Source: Salsipaludibacter sp963735045
Lineage (GTDB): Bacteria; Actinomycetota; Nitriliruptoria; Nitriliruptorales; Nitriliruptoraceae
Direction of reading: 5' to 3'
Length of the DNA: 64,000 nucleotides
NCBI GenBank assembly: GCA_963735045.1
Contig: CAVTIZ010000003.1
Span: 1,240,001 to 1,304,000, forward strand
Position 1 is the first letter of the stretch. Every line of letters starts with the position of its first letter. The notes beneath the pieces were generated by a model. That model was given only the letters and a program-made list of their open reading frames with translations. It ran no database searches and was not told the origin of the DNA. The position numbers and the translations under genes are program-made. This document shows, piece after piece, positions 44,759-53,099 of this stretch.

Positions 44759-45742
44759 TCAGCGGATCTGGAGCACCTGCTCCAGCTCGCGACCGGCGGC
44801 CGTGCCGTAGGCCGTGCTGAAGCGCTCGAGGAAGCTCGTGCGCTCCAGCCCGTACTCCTGGGTCCCGACGTGTTCGAGCACGTAGGTGGCGGTCAGCGAG
44901 CCCACCTGGGCGCAGCGCTCGATCCCCAGCCCCCACGACACACCGGCGAACAGGCCCGCCCGGAAGCCGTCGCCGACCCCGGTCGGGTCGGTGCGTCGGC
45001 GCTCCTGCACGGTGGGGACCTCCAGGGTGTCCTCGTCCTTGCGCTCGACGATGCTGCCCTCCGCGCCGACGGTCGTGATGCGCATGCCGACCCGGTCCAG
45101 CACCTCGACGTCGGACCACCCGGTCTTGCGTTCCAGCAGCGACTTCTCGTAGTCGTTGGTGATCAGGATCTTGGCACCGTCGACCAGCCGCTGGACGTCG
45201 GCGCCGGGCATGCGGGCGATCTGCTGACCGGGGTCGGCCACGAAGTCCAGCCCCCGCGCACGACACTCGTCGGTGTGGCGCAGCATGGCGGTCGGGTCGT
45301 TGGGCGACACCAGGACCATGTCCAGACCGCCGTGCGTGGCCGACACCGGACCGAGCTCGATGAACCGGGCCTCCTCCATCGCGCCGGTGTAGAACGACGC
45401 GATCTGGTTCTGGTCGTCGTCGGTGGTGCACAGGAAGCGGGCGGTGTGCCGCAGCTCGGACACGTGGACGCTGCTGGTGTCGACGCCGTGGCGGTCGAGC
45501 CAGGCGCGGTAGTCGCTGTTGAAGTCCTCGCCGACGGCGCCGACCAGCACCGGGTTGAGCCCGAACCGCGCCAGTCCGAAGGCGATGTTGGCGGCGGTGC
45601 CGCCCCGACGGACCTCCAGCTCGTCGACCAGGAACGACAACGAGATCCGTTCGAGCTGGTCGGCGACCAGCTGCTCGCTGATCCGACCGGGAAAGGTCAT
45701 CAGGTAGTCGGTCGCGATCGATCCGGTCACGGCGATCTGCAT
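44759..45742 (-). CDS. adoK: Adenosine kinase (PfkB family)
   Basis: The 327-residue protein closely follows mycobacterial adenosine kinase: it opens QIAVTGSIATDYLMTFPGR, has SEQLVADQLERISLSFLVDELEVRRGG, ARFLCTTDDDQNQIASFY and the PfkB signature TDPTGVGDGFRAG with the catalytic Asp. The enzyme makes AMP from adenosine in the cytoplasm. A start at 45742 removes 64 unconserved residues of the longer open frame. A TACCGT element on the minus strand (45770-45765) may be the -10. Together with the BMP importer and SahH it fits adenosine salvage. Confidence 0.93.
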   Translation of the reverse strand: MQIAVTGSIATDYLMTFPGRISEQLVADQLERISLSFLVDELEVRRGGTAANIAFGLARFGLNPVLVGAVGEDFNSDYRAWLDRHGVDTSSVHVSELRHTARFLCTTDDDQNQIASFYTGAMEEARFIELGPVSATHGGLDMVLVSPNDPTAMLRHTDECRARGLDFVADPGQQIARMPGADVQRLVDGAKILITNDYEKSLLERKTGWSDVEVLDRVGMRITTVGAEGSIVERKDEDTLEVPTVQERRRTDPTGVGDGFRAGLFAGVSWGLGIERCAQVGSLTATYVLEHVGTQEYGLERTSFLERFSTAYGTAAGRELEQVLQIR

Positions 45743-46026
45743 GGCGTCCTCGACGTCGGCGACGCCCCACGGTAGCCCCGCGGGCCCTCCGGTCGGCCCG
45801 CCGCGGGCCCGTCCGGCCGGCGCGGTGGCATGCGGGGCGCGACAGGCGCACCCCGCGGGGGTGGCGGTGGGCTCCCGGGGCGGTCGGCTCCTAGGCTGAC
45901 ACCAGCCGGTCAGCGCCGACCGGCCCGTCGTCACCCGGCCCGGCCCCAGCAGCGGTCGCCACTGGCACCGCCCGGATCCGTTCGGCAGCCGACCGACGCG
46001 ACGACGTCGCCTCGCAAGGACCTCAC

Positions 46027-47343
46027 ATGACCCCTGACGTGCCCAACGACGTGCTCGCCACCCTCCGCGGCCACCTGCTGGTGGACGGCTTCGACATGGT
46101 CCTTGACCTGGATGCCAGCCACGGCTCCACGCTGGTGGACCAGCGTGACGGCCGCGAGTGGCTGGACATGTTCTCCTTCTTCGCCTCCAACGCCCTGGGC
46201 ATGAACCACCCGGTGTTCGCCGATCCCGAGGTCCGGGAACGACTCACCCGGGCCACGATCCACAAGCCCTCCAACAGCGACGTCTACAGCGACGTCCTGT
46301 CGGACTTCGTGGCGGCCTTCGACCGCGTGCTCGGCATCGACGAGTTGCCACACCTGTTCCTGATCGAGGGTGGGGCGATGGCGGTCGAGAACGCGCTCAA
46401 GGCCGCGTTCGACCACCACTCGCGACGGGGCGAGGCCGCCGGTCGCGGGGACGACCCGGGGGTGATCGCCCACCTCGAGGGGGCCTTCCACGGACGCTCC
46501 GGCTACACGCTCAGCCTCACCAACACCGACCCGGCCAAGACGGCCCGGTTCCCACAGTTCGACTGGCCACGGCTGCCCACCCCGGCCCTGCGATTCCCCC
46601 TCGACGACCACGCCGAGCACAACGAGGCGGTCACCGACCGCGCGCTGGAGGCCGCTGCGGACCTGTTCGCCCGGCGACCACACGACATCGCCGCGTTCAT
46701 CGCCGAGCCCATCCAGGGCGAGGGCGGCGACCGCCACCTGTCCCAGCGCTACCTGCGTGGCATGCAGGACCTGTGCCACGACCACGACACGCTGTTCGTG
46801 CTCGACGAGGTCCAGACCGGTGTGGGCATCACCGGCACCCCGTGGGCCCACCAGCAGCTGGACCTCGAGCCGGACCTGGTGTCCTTCGGCAAGAAGACCC
46901 ATGTGTGCGGGATCATGGGCGGACGCCACGTCGACGACCTGGCCGACAACGTGTTCACGGTGTCCAGCCGGATCAACTCGACGTTCGGCGGCGGGCTGGC
47001 CGACATGGCCCGCTCCACGGTGATCCTCGACGTCATCGAGCGCGACGACCTGATCGCCAACGCCGCCAAGACGGGCGACCACCTGGCCCAGCGCCTGGAC
47101 GAGCTGGCGGCGACCCACGACGCCGTCACCGACCCCCGCGGCCGGGGCCTGTTCCGCGCCGTCGACCTGCCCGACCCCGACCGCCGGGACGCGGTCGTGT
47201 CCCACCTGTTCACCCGAGAACGGGTGATCGTGCTTGGCTGTGGCACCCGATCGATCCGGTTCCGCCCCACCCTGACGGTGGGCACCGACGAGGTCGACGC
47301 CGCCGTGGACGCCATCGAACGCGCCGTCGTCGCCACGGCCTGA
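46027..47343 (+). CDS. lat: L-lysine 6-transaminase (Lat)
   Basis: The 438-residue class III aminotransferase matches lysine epsilon-aminotransferase (M. tuberculosis Rv3290c) along its length: MLVDGLD-like start (HLLVDGFDMVLDLDAS), ALGMNHP, HKPSNSDVYSD, FIAEPIQGEGGDRH, DEVQTGVGITGTPWA and the pyridoxal phosphate lysine in FGKKTHVCG. It converts lysine to alpha-aminoadipate semialdehyde, which cyclises to piperideine-6-carboxylate. AAGGA precedes the ATG. The following dehydrogenase gene provides the next step. In mycobacteria lat rises in stationary phase; no regulator is encoded nearby here. Confidence 0.95.
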   Translation: MTPDVPNDVLATLRGHLLVDGFDMVLDLDASHGSTLVDQRDGREWLDMFSFFASNALGMNHPVFADPEVRERLTRATIHKPSNSDVYSDVLSDFVAAFDRVLGIDELPHLFLIEGGAMAVENALKAAFDHHSRRGEAAGRGDDPGVIAHLEGAFHGRSGYTLSLTNTDPAKTARFPQFDWPRLPTPALRFPLDDHAEHNEAVTDRALEAAADLFARRPHDIAAFIAEPIQGEGGDRHLSQRYLRGMQDLCHDHDTLFVLDEVQTGVGITGTPWAHQQLDLEPDLVSFGKKTHVCGIMGGRHVDDLADNVFTVSSRINSTFGGGLADMARSTVILDVIERDDLIANAAKTGDHLAQRLDELAATHDAVTDPRGRGLFRAVDLPDPDRRDAVVSHLFTRERVIVLGCGTRSIRFRPTLTVGTDEVDAAVDAIERAVVATA

Positions 47344-47444
47344 CGACCCGCACCCACCCGGCCCGCGCGACGCGGCCACCGACCATTCGACCCCGCCTGC
47401 GGGTCCCACCGCGGCACCCCATCATCGACGCATCGGAGATCGCG

Positions 47445-48980
47445 ATGTTCACCTCCCTCATCGACGGCGCATCCGTCACCGGACCCACCACCCTGACCTC
47501 GGCCAACCCGGCCGACCTCGACGACGTCCTGGGCGAGGCCTCGCTGGCCGACGCCGCGACCCTCGCCGACGCCGCCGCGCGGGCCTCGGCCGCCCAGCGC
47601 GACTGGGCCGCGGTGCCCGCCCCGATCCGTGGCACGGCCATCGAGCGCATGGGGCGCCTGTTCGAGTCCAACAAGGAGGCGCTGTCACAGCTGATCACAC
47701 GCGAGATCGGCAAGCCGCTGCCCGAGGCGCGTGGCGAGGTCCAGGAGGCGATCGACACCTGCATCTACTTCGCGGCGGAGGGTCGACGGCTGTACGGCCA
47801 GACCGTGCCCAGCGAGATGCCGGCCAAGCACCTGTCCACCTACCGCGTCCCGGTCGGCACCATGGCGATCGTCACGGCCGGCAACTTCCCTGTCGCCGTG
47901 CCCAGTTGGTACGTCGTGCCGGCGCTGGTCGCGGGCAACGCCGTGGTCTGGAAGCCGGCCGAGTACACCCCGGCCATCGCCGATGCCGTCACCCGGATCG
48001 TGCATGCCGCCGGCATCCCGACCGGGGTGTTCGCGATGGTGCTGGCCGACGGACCGGCGACGGGGGAGGGCCTGGAGCTGGCACTCGAGGCGGGCAGCCT
48101 GGACAAGGTCGGCTTCACCGGCTCGTCGACGGTCGGGCGCGACATCGCCGAACTGTGCGGCCGCCACCTGGTGAGCCCGACCCTGGAACTGGGTGGCAAG
48201 AACCCGTTGGTCGTCATGCCCGATGCGGACCTCGACCTTGCCGTCGAGGGGGCGTTGTTCTCGGGCTTCGGAACGGCCGGCCAGCGCTGCACGTCGCTGG
48301 GGGTCGTGGTCGCCCACGAGGCCGTGGCCGACGAGTTCCTGTCGCGCTTCTCGGCCGCCGTGGAGTCGGCCGCGATCGGCGACCCGACCCGCGACGTGCT
48401 GTACGGCCCGATGATCAGCGAGCGCTTCGCCACCTCCTTCGAGAAGTGGCTGGACCAGGTCGAGCCGCACCACACGGTGTCGGGCTCCACGGGCCGTGGT
48501 CGGATCACGTCGGGCAATCCCCGCGAGGGCTTCGTGGGTGACCCGTCCATCGGCGTCTACGACCACCCGACGATCGTGTCGGGCGTGACCATGGACGACG
48601 TGCTGTACCAGCAGGAGACGTTCGGGCCGATCGTGTCGGTGATGACCACCGACGGCCTCGACGACGCGATCGTCAAGGCCAACGGGCACGGCTACGGGCT
48701 GAGCGCGGCGATCTACACCACTGACGCGGCCACGGCCTACGCCTTCCGCGAGGGCGTGTCCGCCGGGATGCTGTCGATCAACAACTCGACGTCCGGGGCC
48801 GAGGCGCACCTGCCCTTCGGCGGCAACGGCAAGTCCGGCAACGGCGCCCGCCAGTCCGGCATGTGGGTCCTCGACCAGGTGACCCGTTGGCAGTCCATGA
48901 ACTGGGACTGGTCCGGCCGTCTCCAGAAGGCCCAGATGGACGTCGCCACCATCGACGCCGACCTCGACTTCCGCCTCTGA
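47445..48980 (+). CDS. Aldehyde dehydrogenase, probably alpha-aminoadipate semialdehyde dehydrogenase
   Basis: The 511-residue NAD(P)-dependent aldehyde dehydrogenase has VTAGNFPVAVPSWYVVPAL, the nucleotide motif FTGSSTVGRD, the catalytic Glu in LELGGKNPLVV and the catalytic Cys in GTAGQRCTSLGV. The order and neighbourhood directly after lat suggest that it oxidises aminoadipate semialdehyde (piperideine-6-carboxylate) to alpha-aminoadipate; the fold alone does not prove the substrate. GGAG precedes the ATG by 6 bases. It is followed by the large repeat region. Confidence 0.9.
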   Translation: MFTSLIDGASVTGPTTLTSANPADLDDVLGEASLADAATLADAAARASAAQRDWAAVPAPIRGTAIERMGRLFESNKEALSQLITREIGKPLPEARGEVQEAIDTCIYFAAEGRRLYGQTVPSEMPAKHLSTYRVPVGTMAIVTAGNFPVAVPSWYVVPALVAGNAVVWKPAEYTPAIADAVTRIVHAAGIPTGVFAMVLADGPATGEGLELALEAGSLDKVGFTGSSTVGRDIAELCGRHLVSPTLELGGKNPLVVMPDADLDLAVEGALFSGFGTAGQRCTSLGVVVAHEAVADEFLSRFSAAVESAAIGDPTRDVLYGPMISERFATSFEKWLDQVEPHHTVSGSTGRGRITSGNPREGFVGDPSIGVYDHPTIVSGVTMDDVLYQQETFGPIVSVMTTDGLDDAIVKANGHGYGLSAAIYTTDAATAYAFREGVSAGMLSINNSTSGAEAHLPFGGNGKSGNGARQSGMWVLDQVTRWQSMNWDWSGRLQKAQMDVATIDADLDFRL

Positions 48981-48993
48981 CCCCACCCACCCC

Positions 48994-49038
48994 CACCCGA
49001 CCACCCCCCCCACCCGACCACCCCCACCCGACCACCCC
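48994..49038. repeat. C-rich tandem repeat, three 14-bp copies
   Basis: CACCCGACCACCCC occurs at 48994-49007, 49011-49024 and 49025-49038, starting right after the dehydrogenase stop. The tract directly precedes the hairpin array, and a G-rich stretch (49309-49337) follows it. Confidence 0.85.
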
Positions 49039-49047
49039 CAGCCTGTC

Positions 49048-49313
49048 GGGTGCGTTTCGGCCGGGATACCGGCCGCTTCCCCCACGATGGCGGCAACAGG
49101 CCGGACCCATTGGGCGAACGGGTGCGTTTCGGCCGGGATACCGGCCGCTTCCCCCACGATGGGCGGCATCAACCCCGAAACCATTCGGAGCGAACGGGTG
49201 CGTTTCGGCCGGGATACCGGCCGCTTCCCACACGATGGCGGCAACAGGCGGGACCCCCGGGGCGAGCGGGTGGATTTGGGCCGGGATACCGGTCGGTTCC
49301 CACACGATGGCGG
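49048..49313. repeat. Tandem array of four REP-like hairpin elements (72-76 bp period)
   Basis: Units start at 49048, 49120, 49196 and 49268. Each has GGGTGCGTTTCGG, the hairpin CGGCCGG-GATA-CCGGCCG and CACGATGG, then a less conserved spacer; the fourth is diverged and short. The array occupies the gap between the convergent dehydrogenase and PAC2 genes. The units have no common open reading frame because the second is 76 bases long. Confidence 0.88.
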
Positions 49314-49333
49314 GGGACTGGGGGCGGCGGGGG

Positions 49334-50197
49334 TCAGTCGCGGTTGCGGAGGAAGCGTTCGAGTTCCTCGGCGATCTGGTCGCCGGTGGGAAGGGGACCC
49401 TCGAGGCCGCTGTCGTCGGCGACGTCGGCGTCGTAGGCGCCCTCCAGGGCGCTGATGTGGCTGGTGACCTCGCTGGACTCCGACGCGGCGTCGGCCAGGC
49501 GGTCGGCGTGTTGCAACGCCTCGTCGTCCAGATCGGACAGGTCCACCTCCAGGTCGAGGTGCTCACAGACCCGCCGCAGCAGCATCGCCGCAGCCGCGGG
49601 ATAGTCCCCGGCCACGTAGTGCGGGACCCGTGCCCACATGCCCAGCGTGCGCAGCCCGACGTCGCCGAGGATGATCTCGAGCGTGACCTGGGCGGAACCC
49701 GGGACCAGCATCTTCTCGTGGGCCCGCCCGAACCGGAGCAACAGCGACTCGTCGTTGGACGTGGTGGTCACGCGGACCGGTCGGGTGTGGGGCACCGGGC
49801 CGGGGACCGACCCCAGGCCGACGTAGTCCTCCAACCCGACGGCGTGCGACAGTTCGACCAGGTCGCGCCCCAGCGCCTGCCACGCGAAGTCGGGCTCGGC
49901 GCCGGTCAGGACCAGCAGGGGTCCGCCGGCGACCGGCTCGACCCGGTGCAGGGTGATCGCCGGCCAGGTGATGGCCCCGAAACGGCCCTCGTCGATGGGG
50001 ACCATCGGGCGCCGGTCGCGGAAGTCGAAGGCCCGGTCGGGGTCGACCTGGCCCACCTGCGTGGCGGGCAGTTCCTCCAGCAGGTGGGCGGCGGCGGTGG
50101 TGCCGGCCGAGCCAGCGTCGGTCCAGCCGTCGAAGCTGACCACCAACGCGGTCGCGCCCCGTGGGTCGAAGTCGTCGTCGAGTCGAAGAATGTCCAT
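49334..50197 (-). CDS. PAC2 family protein (proteasome assembly chaperone-like)
   Basis: The 287-residue protein belongs to the PAC2/DUF75 group: it opens with MDILRLDDDF and ALVVSFDGWTDAGSAGTTAAAHL, continues with ITWPAITLHRVEPVAGGPLLVLTGAEPDFAW and ends in a helical RFLRNRD tail. Eukaryotic PAC2 assists proteasome assembly; the role of the common actinobacterial homologues is not established. TATCCT on the minus strand (50209-50204) lies 6 bases before the ATG, suggesting a leaderless mRNA. It is 38 kb from the prcBA genes. Confidence 0.87.
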   Translation of the reverse strand: MDILRLDDDFDPRGATALVVSFDGWTDAGSAGTTAAAHLLEELPATQVGQVDPDRAFDFRDRRPMVPIDEGRFGAITWPAITLHRVEPVAGGPLLVLTGAEPDFAWQALGRDLVELSHAVGLEDYVGLGSVPGPVPHTRPVRVTTTSNDESLLLRFGRAHEKMLVPGSAQVTLEIILGDVGLRTLGMWARVPHYVAGDYPAAAAMLLRRVCEHLDLEVDLSDLDDEALQHADRLADAASESSEVTSHISALEGAYDADVADDSGLEGPLPTGDQIAEELERFLRNRD

Positions 50198-50203
50198 GTC
50201 CGC

Positions 50204-50209
50204 AGGATA
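50204..50209 (-). promoter_or_regulatory. Putative leaderless promoter of the PAC2 gene
   Basis: TATCCT on the minus strand lies exactly 6 bases before the ATG. No Shine-Dalgarno sequence is present. Confidence 0.55.
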
Positions 50210-50308
50210 CGGACCCGTCCGTGGGGACCCACCCACCCTGTGCGACGGCGGCGCAGGTTGTCGTCGGGACCGGGACACAGGTTGCCGGGGCAGCCGATGG
50301 GGGTCCGG

Positions 50309-50314
50309 TACGGT
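50309..50314 (+). promoter_or_regulatory. Putative leaderless promoter of the zinc-ribbon gene
   Basis: TACGGT lies 7 bases before the ATG at 50322. It faces away from the PAC2 promoter, about 100 bases apart. Confidence 0.5.
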
Positions 50315-50321
50315 GACCACC

Positions 50322-50576
50322 ATGGACACCACGACACCCACCGTTGAGCCCACCACCCCGCCCGACACGCGGGACTGCACCCGTTGCGACGGGTCGCAGC
50401 ACCTCGTCGCGAGCGTCGAAGGCATGGGCAAGTACCGCTGCGACACCTGTGAACTGGTCGTCGGCTTCGATCTGCAGGCTGACGAGGTCGAGTTCCTGAT
50501 CGACCGTGGCCAGCCCGGTCGCTACACCCGCGAGCGCTTCGGCCCGATCCTCATGGGGCCCGAGCGCCGGCTGTGA
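50322..50576 (+). CDS. Small zinc-ribbon-like protein, unknown function
   Basis: The 84-residue protein has Cys19 and Cys22 (DCTRCDG) and Cys40 and Cys43 (YRCDTCEL), two CxxC knuckles that could bind one zinc ion. The first 16 residues are Thr/Pro-rich, and the last 35 residues are charged with FLIDRGQPGRYTRERFG. The gene is probably leaderless and is followed 25 bases later by the RNase H gene, which also has a zinc motif. Confidence 0.75.
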   Translation: MDTTTPTVEPTTPPDTRDCTRCDGSQHLVASVEGMGKYRCDTCELVVGFDLQADEVEFLIDRGQPGRYTRERFGPILMGPERRL

Positions 50577-50601
50577 CGTCCCCGCACCACCCGATGCGGC
50601 C

Positions 50602-51213
50602 GTGAGCGTGTCCGACACGGCGACCTGTCGGTCCTGCGGCGACACCTTCACCCCGGATCCGAAGGTCGTCGCACGCTTCGACGGCTGGGTCCCCCCGGAC
50701 TGCCCGTCGTGCTATCGCCGGTCCCGATCCACCACGAACCGGTCCACGTCGTCCCGCTCGACCATCGCCGAGTCGGACCAGGTGACCGAGGGCGTGTTCA
50801 CCGATGGGTCCGCCAGTCCCAACCCCGGGCCCGGTGGCTGGGGTGCCGTTCGTGTCGTCGACGACGCCGTCGTCGACCAGGTTCGTGGCGGTGCCCCGGA
50901 CACGACCAACAACCGGATGGAACTGCGCGCGCTGATCGCCGGGGTCGACCTGGTTCCCGAGGGCGAGACCGCCACGTTGTGGTCGGACTCGAACCTGGCC
51001 GTTCGCACCGTCAACGAATGGGCCGCCGGCTGGCGTGACCGCGGCTGGACGCGCAAGCGTGGTCCGGTCGAGAACCTCGACCTCGTTCGCGAGTTGTTCG
51101 AGCGCTTCGAGGCCCGGCCCGAACTGCGTCTGCGCTGGATCAAGGCCCACGTCGGGCACCGCTGGAACGAGTACGCCGACCGACTCGCCGACGAGGGCAG
51201 GCCAGCCGGCTGA
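50602..51213 (+). CDS. Ribonuclease H type I with N-terminal zinc-finger-like motif
   Basis: The 203-residue protein degrades RNA in RNA-DNA hybrids. The RNase H core begins near residue 62 (EGVFTDGSASPNPGPGGWG) and shows the acidic active site in TDGS, NRMELRAL, LWSDSNLAV and NEYADRLAD; KKRGPVENLD-like basic residues and AHVGHRWNEYAD follow. Unlike the standard enzyme it carries an N-terminal four-cysteine motif, Cys9/Cys12 and Cys34/Cys37. The GTG at 50602 or 50608 is the likely start; neither has a strong binding site. Confidence 0.85.
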   Translation: MSVSDTATCRSCGDTFTPDPKVVARFDGWVPPDCPSCYRRSRSTTNRSTSSRSTIAESDQVTEGVFTDGSASPNPGPGGWGAVRVVDDAVVDQVRGGAPDTTNNRMELRALIAGVDLVPEGETATLWSDSNLAVRTVNEWAAGWRDRGWTRKRGPVENLDLVRELFERFEARPELRLRWIKAHVGHRWNEYADRLADEGRPAG

Positions 51214-51416
51214 GGTCGGGCGGCCTCGTCCGAACGGCCGTCCGGACGACCCCACCCTTCTGCAGCCGACCCCGTCTGCTCGGTACCTTGCCACAGGACC
51301 TCCGACCGTCCTGCCTGCTTCCCGTGCCGCTCTCGTGTGCGCCCCTGCCGCACCCCCGCGCCGGATCCGATCGGTCGACGAGGTGACACGATTCTCCGGA
51401 CCGGACGGCCACTCGC

Positions 51417-52637
51417 ATGTCTGCACTGTCGATCGATGACGCCACGTTGCTCGTGGGGTTGTTCGTCGTCGGTGGCCTGCTGCTGCTGGGGGTCCGCGAG
51501 GGTCGCCACCACCGCCGGGTCCTGCGCCGCCTGCCGCTGCGCATCAGCGTCAACGGCAGCCGTGGCAAGTCCACCGTCACCCGGTTGCTGACCGGTGCCC
51601 TGGCGGCCGGCGGGGTGCGCACGATGGGCAAGACCACCGGGACCGAGGCACGCATCGTGCAGGGCTGGGACGGGACCGAGATCGACGTGGTCCGTCGCCC
51701 CGAGGGCCCCAACATCGGCGAGCAGCGCGCCGTCATGGAGCGCGCCGCCGACGCCAACGCGTCCGCGGTGGTCGCGGAGTGCATGGCGGTCAGTCCGGAG
51801 TACCAGCGCATCTTCCATCGCGACCTCGTCGACGTGAACCTGCTGATGATCACCAACGCCCTTGACGACCACCTCGACGAGATGGGTCCCACCTCCGACG
51901 ACGTCGCCGAGGTCTTCGCCGAGTCGATCCCCCGTGGGGGGATCGTCGTGGTCCGCCAGGACCGCCACGTCCCGACCTACCGACGGGTCTGCGAGGAACG
52001 CGACGCGGCCCTGCTGGTGGCCAACCCGCACCTGGTCCCCCCGGAGCAGGTCCGCGACTTCCCCCACCTGGTGTTTCCCGACCACCTCGCCCTGGTCTAC
52101 GAGGTCACGCGGTGGCTGGGGATCCCCGACGACGTCGCCCTCGAGGGCATGCACTGGGCCCCCGCCGACCCCTTCGCGACCAAGCTGCTGCCCATCGGTG
52201 ACGAGTGGGACCCGGCGCTGCTGGTCAACGCCTTCCCGGCCAACGACCCGGAGTCCACGCTCGGGGTCTGGGACCACGTGCGCAACCTCGGCTACCCCGA
52301 GGAGCGACTGCTGGTCATCATGAACTGCCGGGACGACCGCGTGTCCCGCACCGCACTGTTCGCCCACGACGTGTTGCCCCAGCTGCCCATCCACACCCTG
52401 GTCCTGACCGGCTCGGCCACCCGTGCGGTGAGCCGTGCCGTCGAGGACGGGATCCTGGACGTGGCGGAGTTCCACGACCTGTCGGACCAACCCGCCGAGC
52501 GCGTCGTGGAACTGCTGCGCGAGGACCTGACCGACCGGGTCGTCCTCGGGGTGGGCAACCTGCACGGCGGCGGCGTGGAACTGATCGCCGCACTCGAAGA
52601 CCTGCGACTGCCGGCACGGCCCCAAGGAGTTCGCTGA
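51417..52637 (+). CDS. pgsB: Poly-gamma-glutamate synthase subunit PgsB/CapB
   Basis: PgsB/CapB is the amide ligase that polymerises glutamate. The 406-residue protein has one N-terminal membrane helix (about residues 9-27), then ISVNGSRGKSTVTRLL with the P-loop GSRGKST, and a Mur-ligase-like core containing VAECMAVSPEYQ and ITNALDDHLDEMGPT. It is the first gene of a four-gene operon with pgsC, pgsA and a gamma-glutamyltransferase gene. A 203-base gap precedes it. The polymer would be a surface capsule or a released polyanion. Confidence 0.93.
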   Translation: MSALSIDDATLLVGLFVVGGLLLLGVREGRHHRRVLRRLPLRISVNGSRGKSTVTRLLTGALAAGGVRTMGKTTGTEARIVQGWDGTEIDVVRRPEGPNIGEQRAVMERAADANASAVVAECMAVSPEYQRIFHRDLVDVNLLMITNALDDHLDEMGPTSDDVAEVFAESIPRGGIVVVRQDRHVPTYRRVCEERDAALLVANPHLVPPEQVRDFPHLVFPDHLALVYEVTRWLGIPDDVALEGMHWAPADPFATKLLPIGDEWDPALLVNAFPANDPESTLGVWDHVRNLGYPEERLLVIMNCRDDRVSRTALFAHDVLPQLPIHTLVLTGSATRAVSRAVEDGILDVAEFHDLSDQPAERVVELLREDLTDRVVLGVGNLHGGGVELIAALEDLRLPARPQGVR

Positions 52638-53092
52638 TGTTCGGCACCGAGCTGTACCTGTCACTGCTGATCGGCGTGGCCGTCAGCCTGATCTACGCCG
52701 AGCGCACCGGGGTGATCCCGGCCGGCCTGGTGGTGCCGGGCTACCTCGCCCTGGTCCTCGACCAACTGATCTTCGTGGCCTTCATCCTCCTGATCAGCTT
52801 CGCCACCTACCTCACCGTCGAGAAGGGCCTGTCGCGCTTCGTCATCCTCTACGGACGACGACGCTTCCTGGCCATGATGGCGATGGGCGTGCTGTTCAAG
52901 CTCATCTTCGACCGGCTGTACCCGAGCCTGCCCTTCGAGGTCTACGAGTTCCGGGGGATCGGCGTCATCGTCCCCGGCCTGATCGCCAACGCGATCGCCC
53001 GCCAGGGCGTGCCCCACACGATCACCTCGACCCTGCTGCTGTCCGGCCTGACCTTCCTCCTGGTCTTCGCCGTCGGTCTGGCGTTCGCGTGA
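52637..53092 (+). CDS. pgsC: Poly-gamma-glutamate synthase subunit PgsC/CapC
   Basis: The 151-residue protein is a membrane protein with about four to five hydrophobic segments and the family pattern ERTGVIPAGLVVPGYLAL near the N-terminus, followed by ATYLTVEKGLSRFVILYGRRRF and FRGIGVIVPGLIANAIARQG. It works with PgsB in synthesis and export of the polymer. The pgsB stop and the pgsC start overlap (TGATG). The size is normal for the family. Confidence 0.93.
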   Translation: MFGTELYLSLLIGVAVSLIYAERTGVIPAGLVVPGYLALVLDQLIFVAFILLISFATYLTVEKGLSRFVILYGRRRFLAMMAMGVLFKLIFDRLYPSLPFEVYEFRGIGVIVPGLIANAIARQGVPHTITSTLLLSGLTFLLVFAVGLAFA

Positions 53093-53099
53093 CACGCCG

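Noticed and set aside
49048..49313. CRISPR-like array: repeats of about 46 bases with spacers of about 26-30 bases
   Set aside because: The spacers are similar to one another, unit lengths vary, the repeat is a strong GC-rich palindrome with an unrelated single copy at 21.85 kb, and there are no cas genes in the window.
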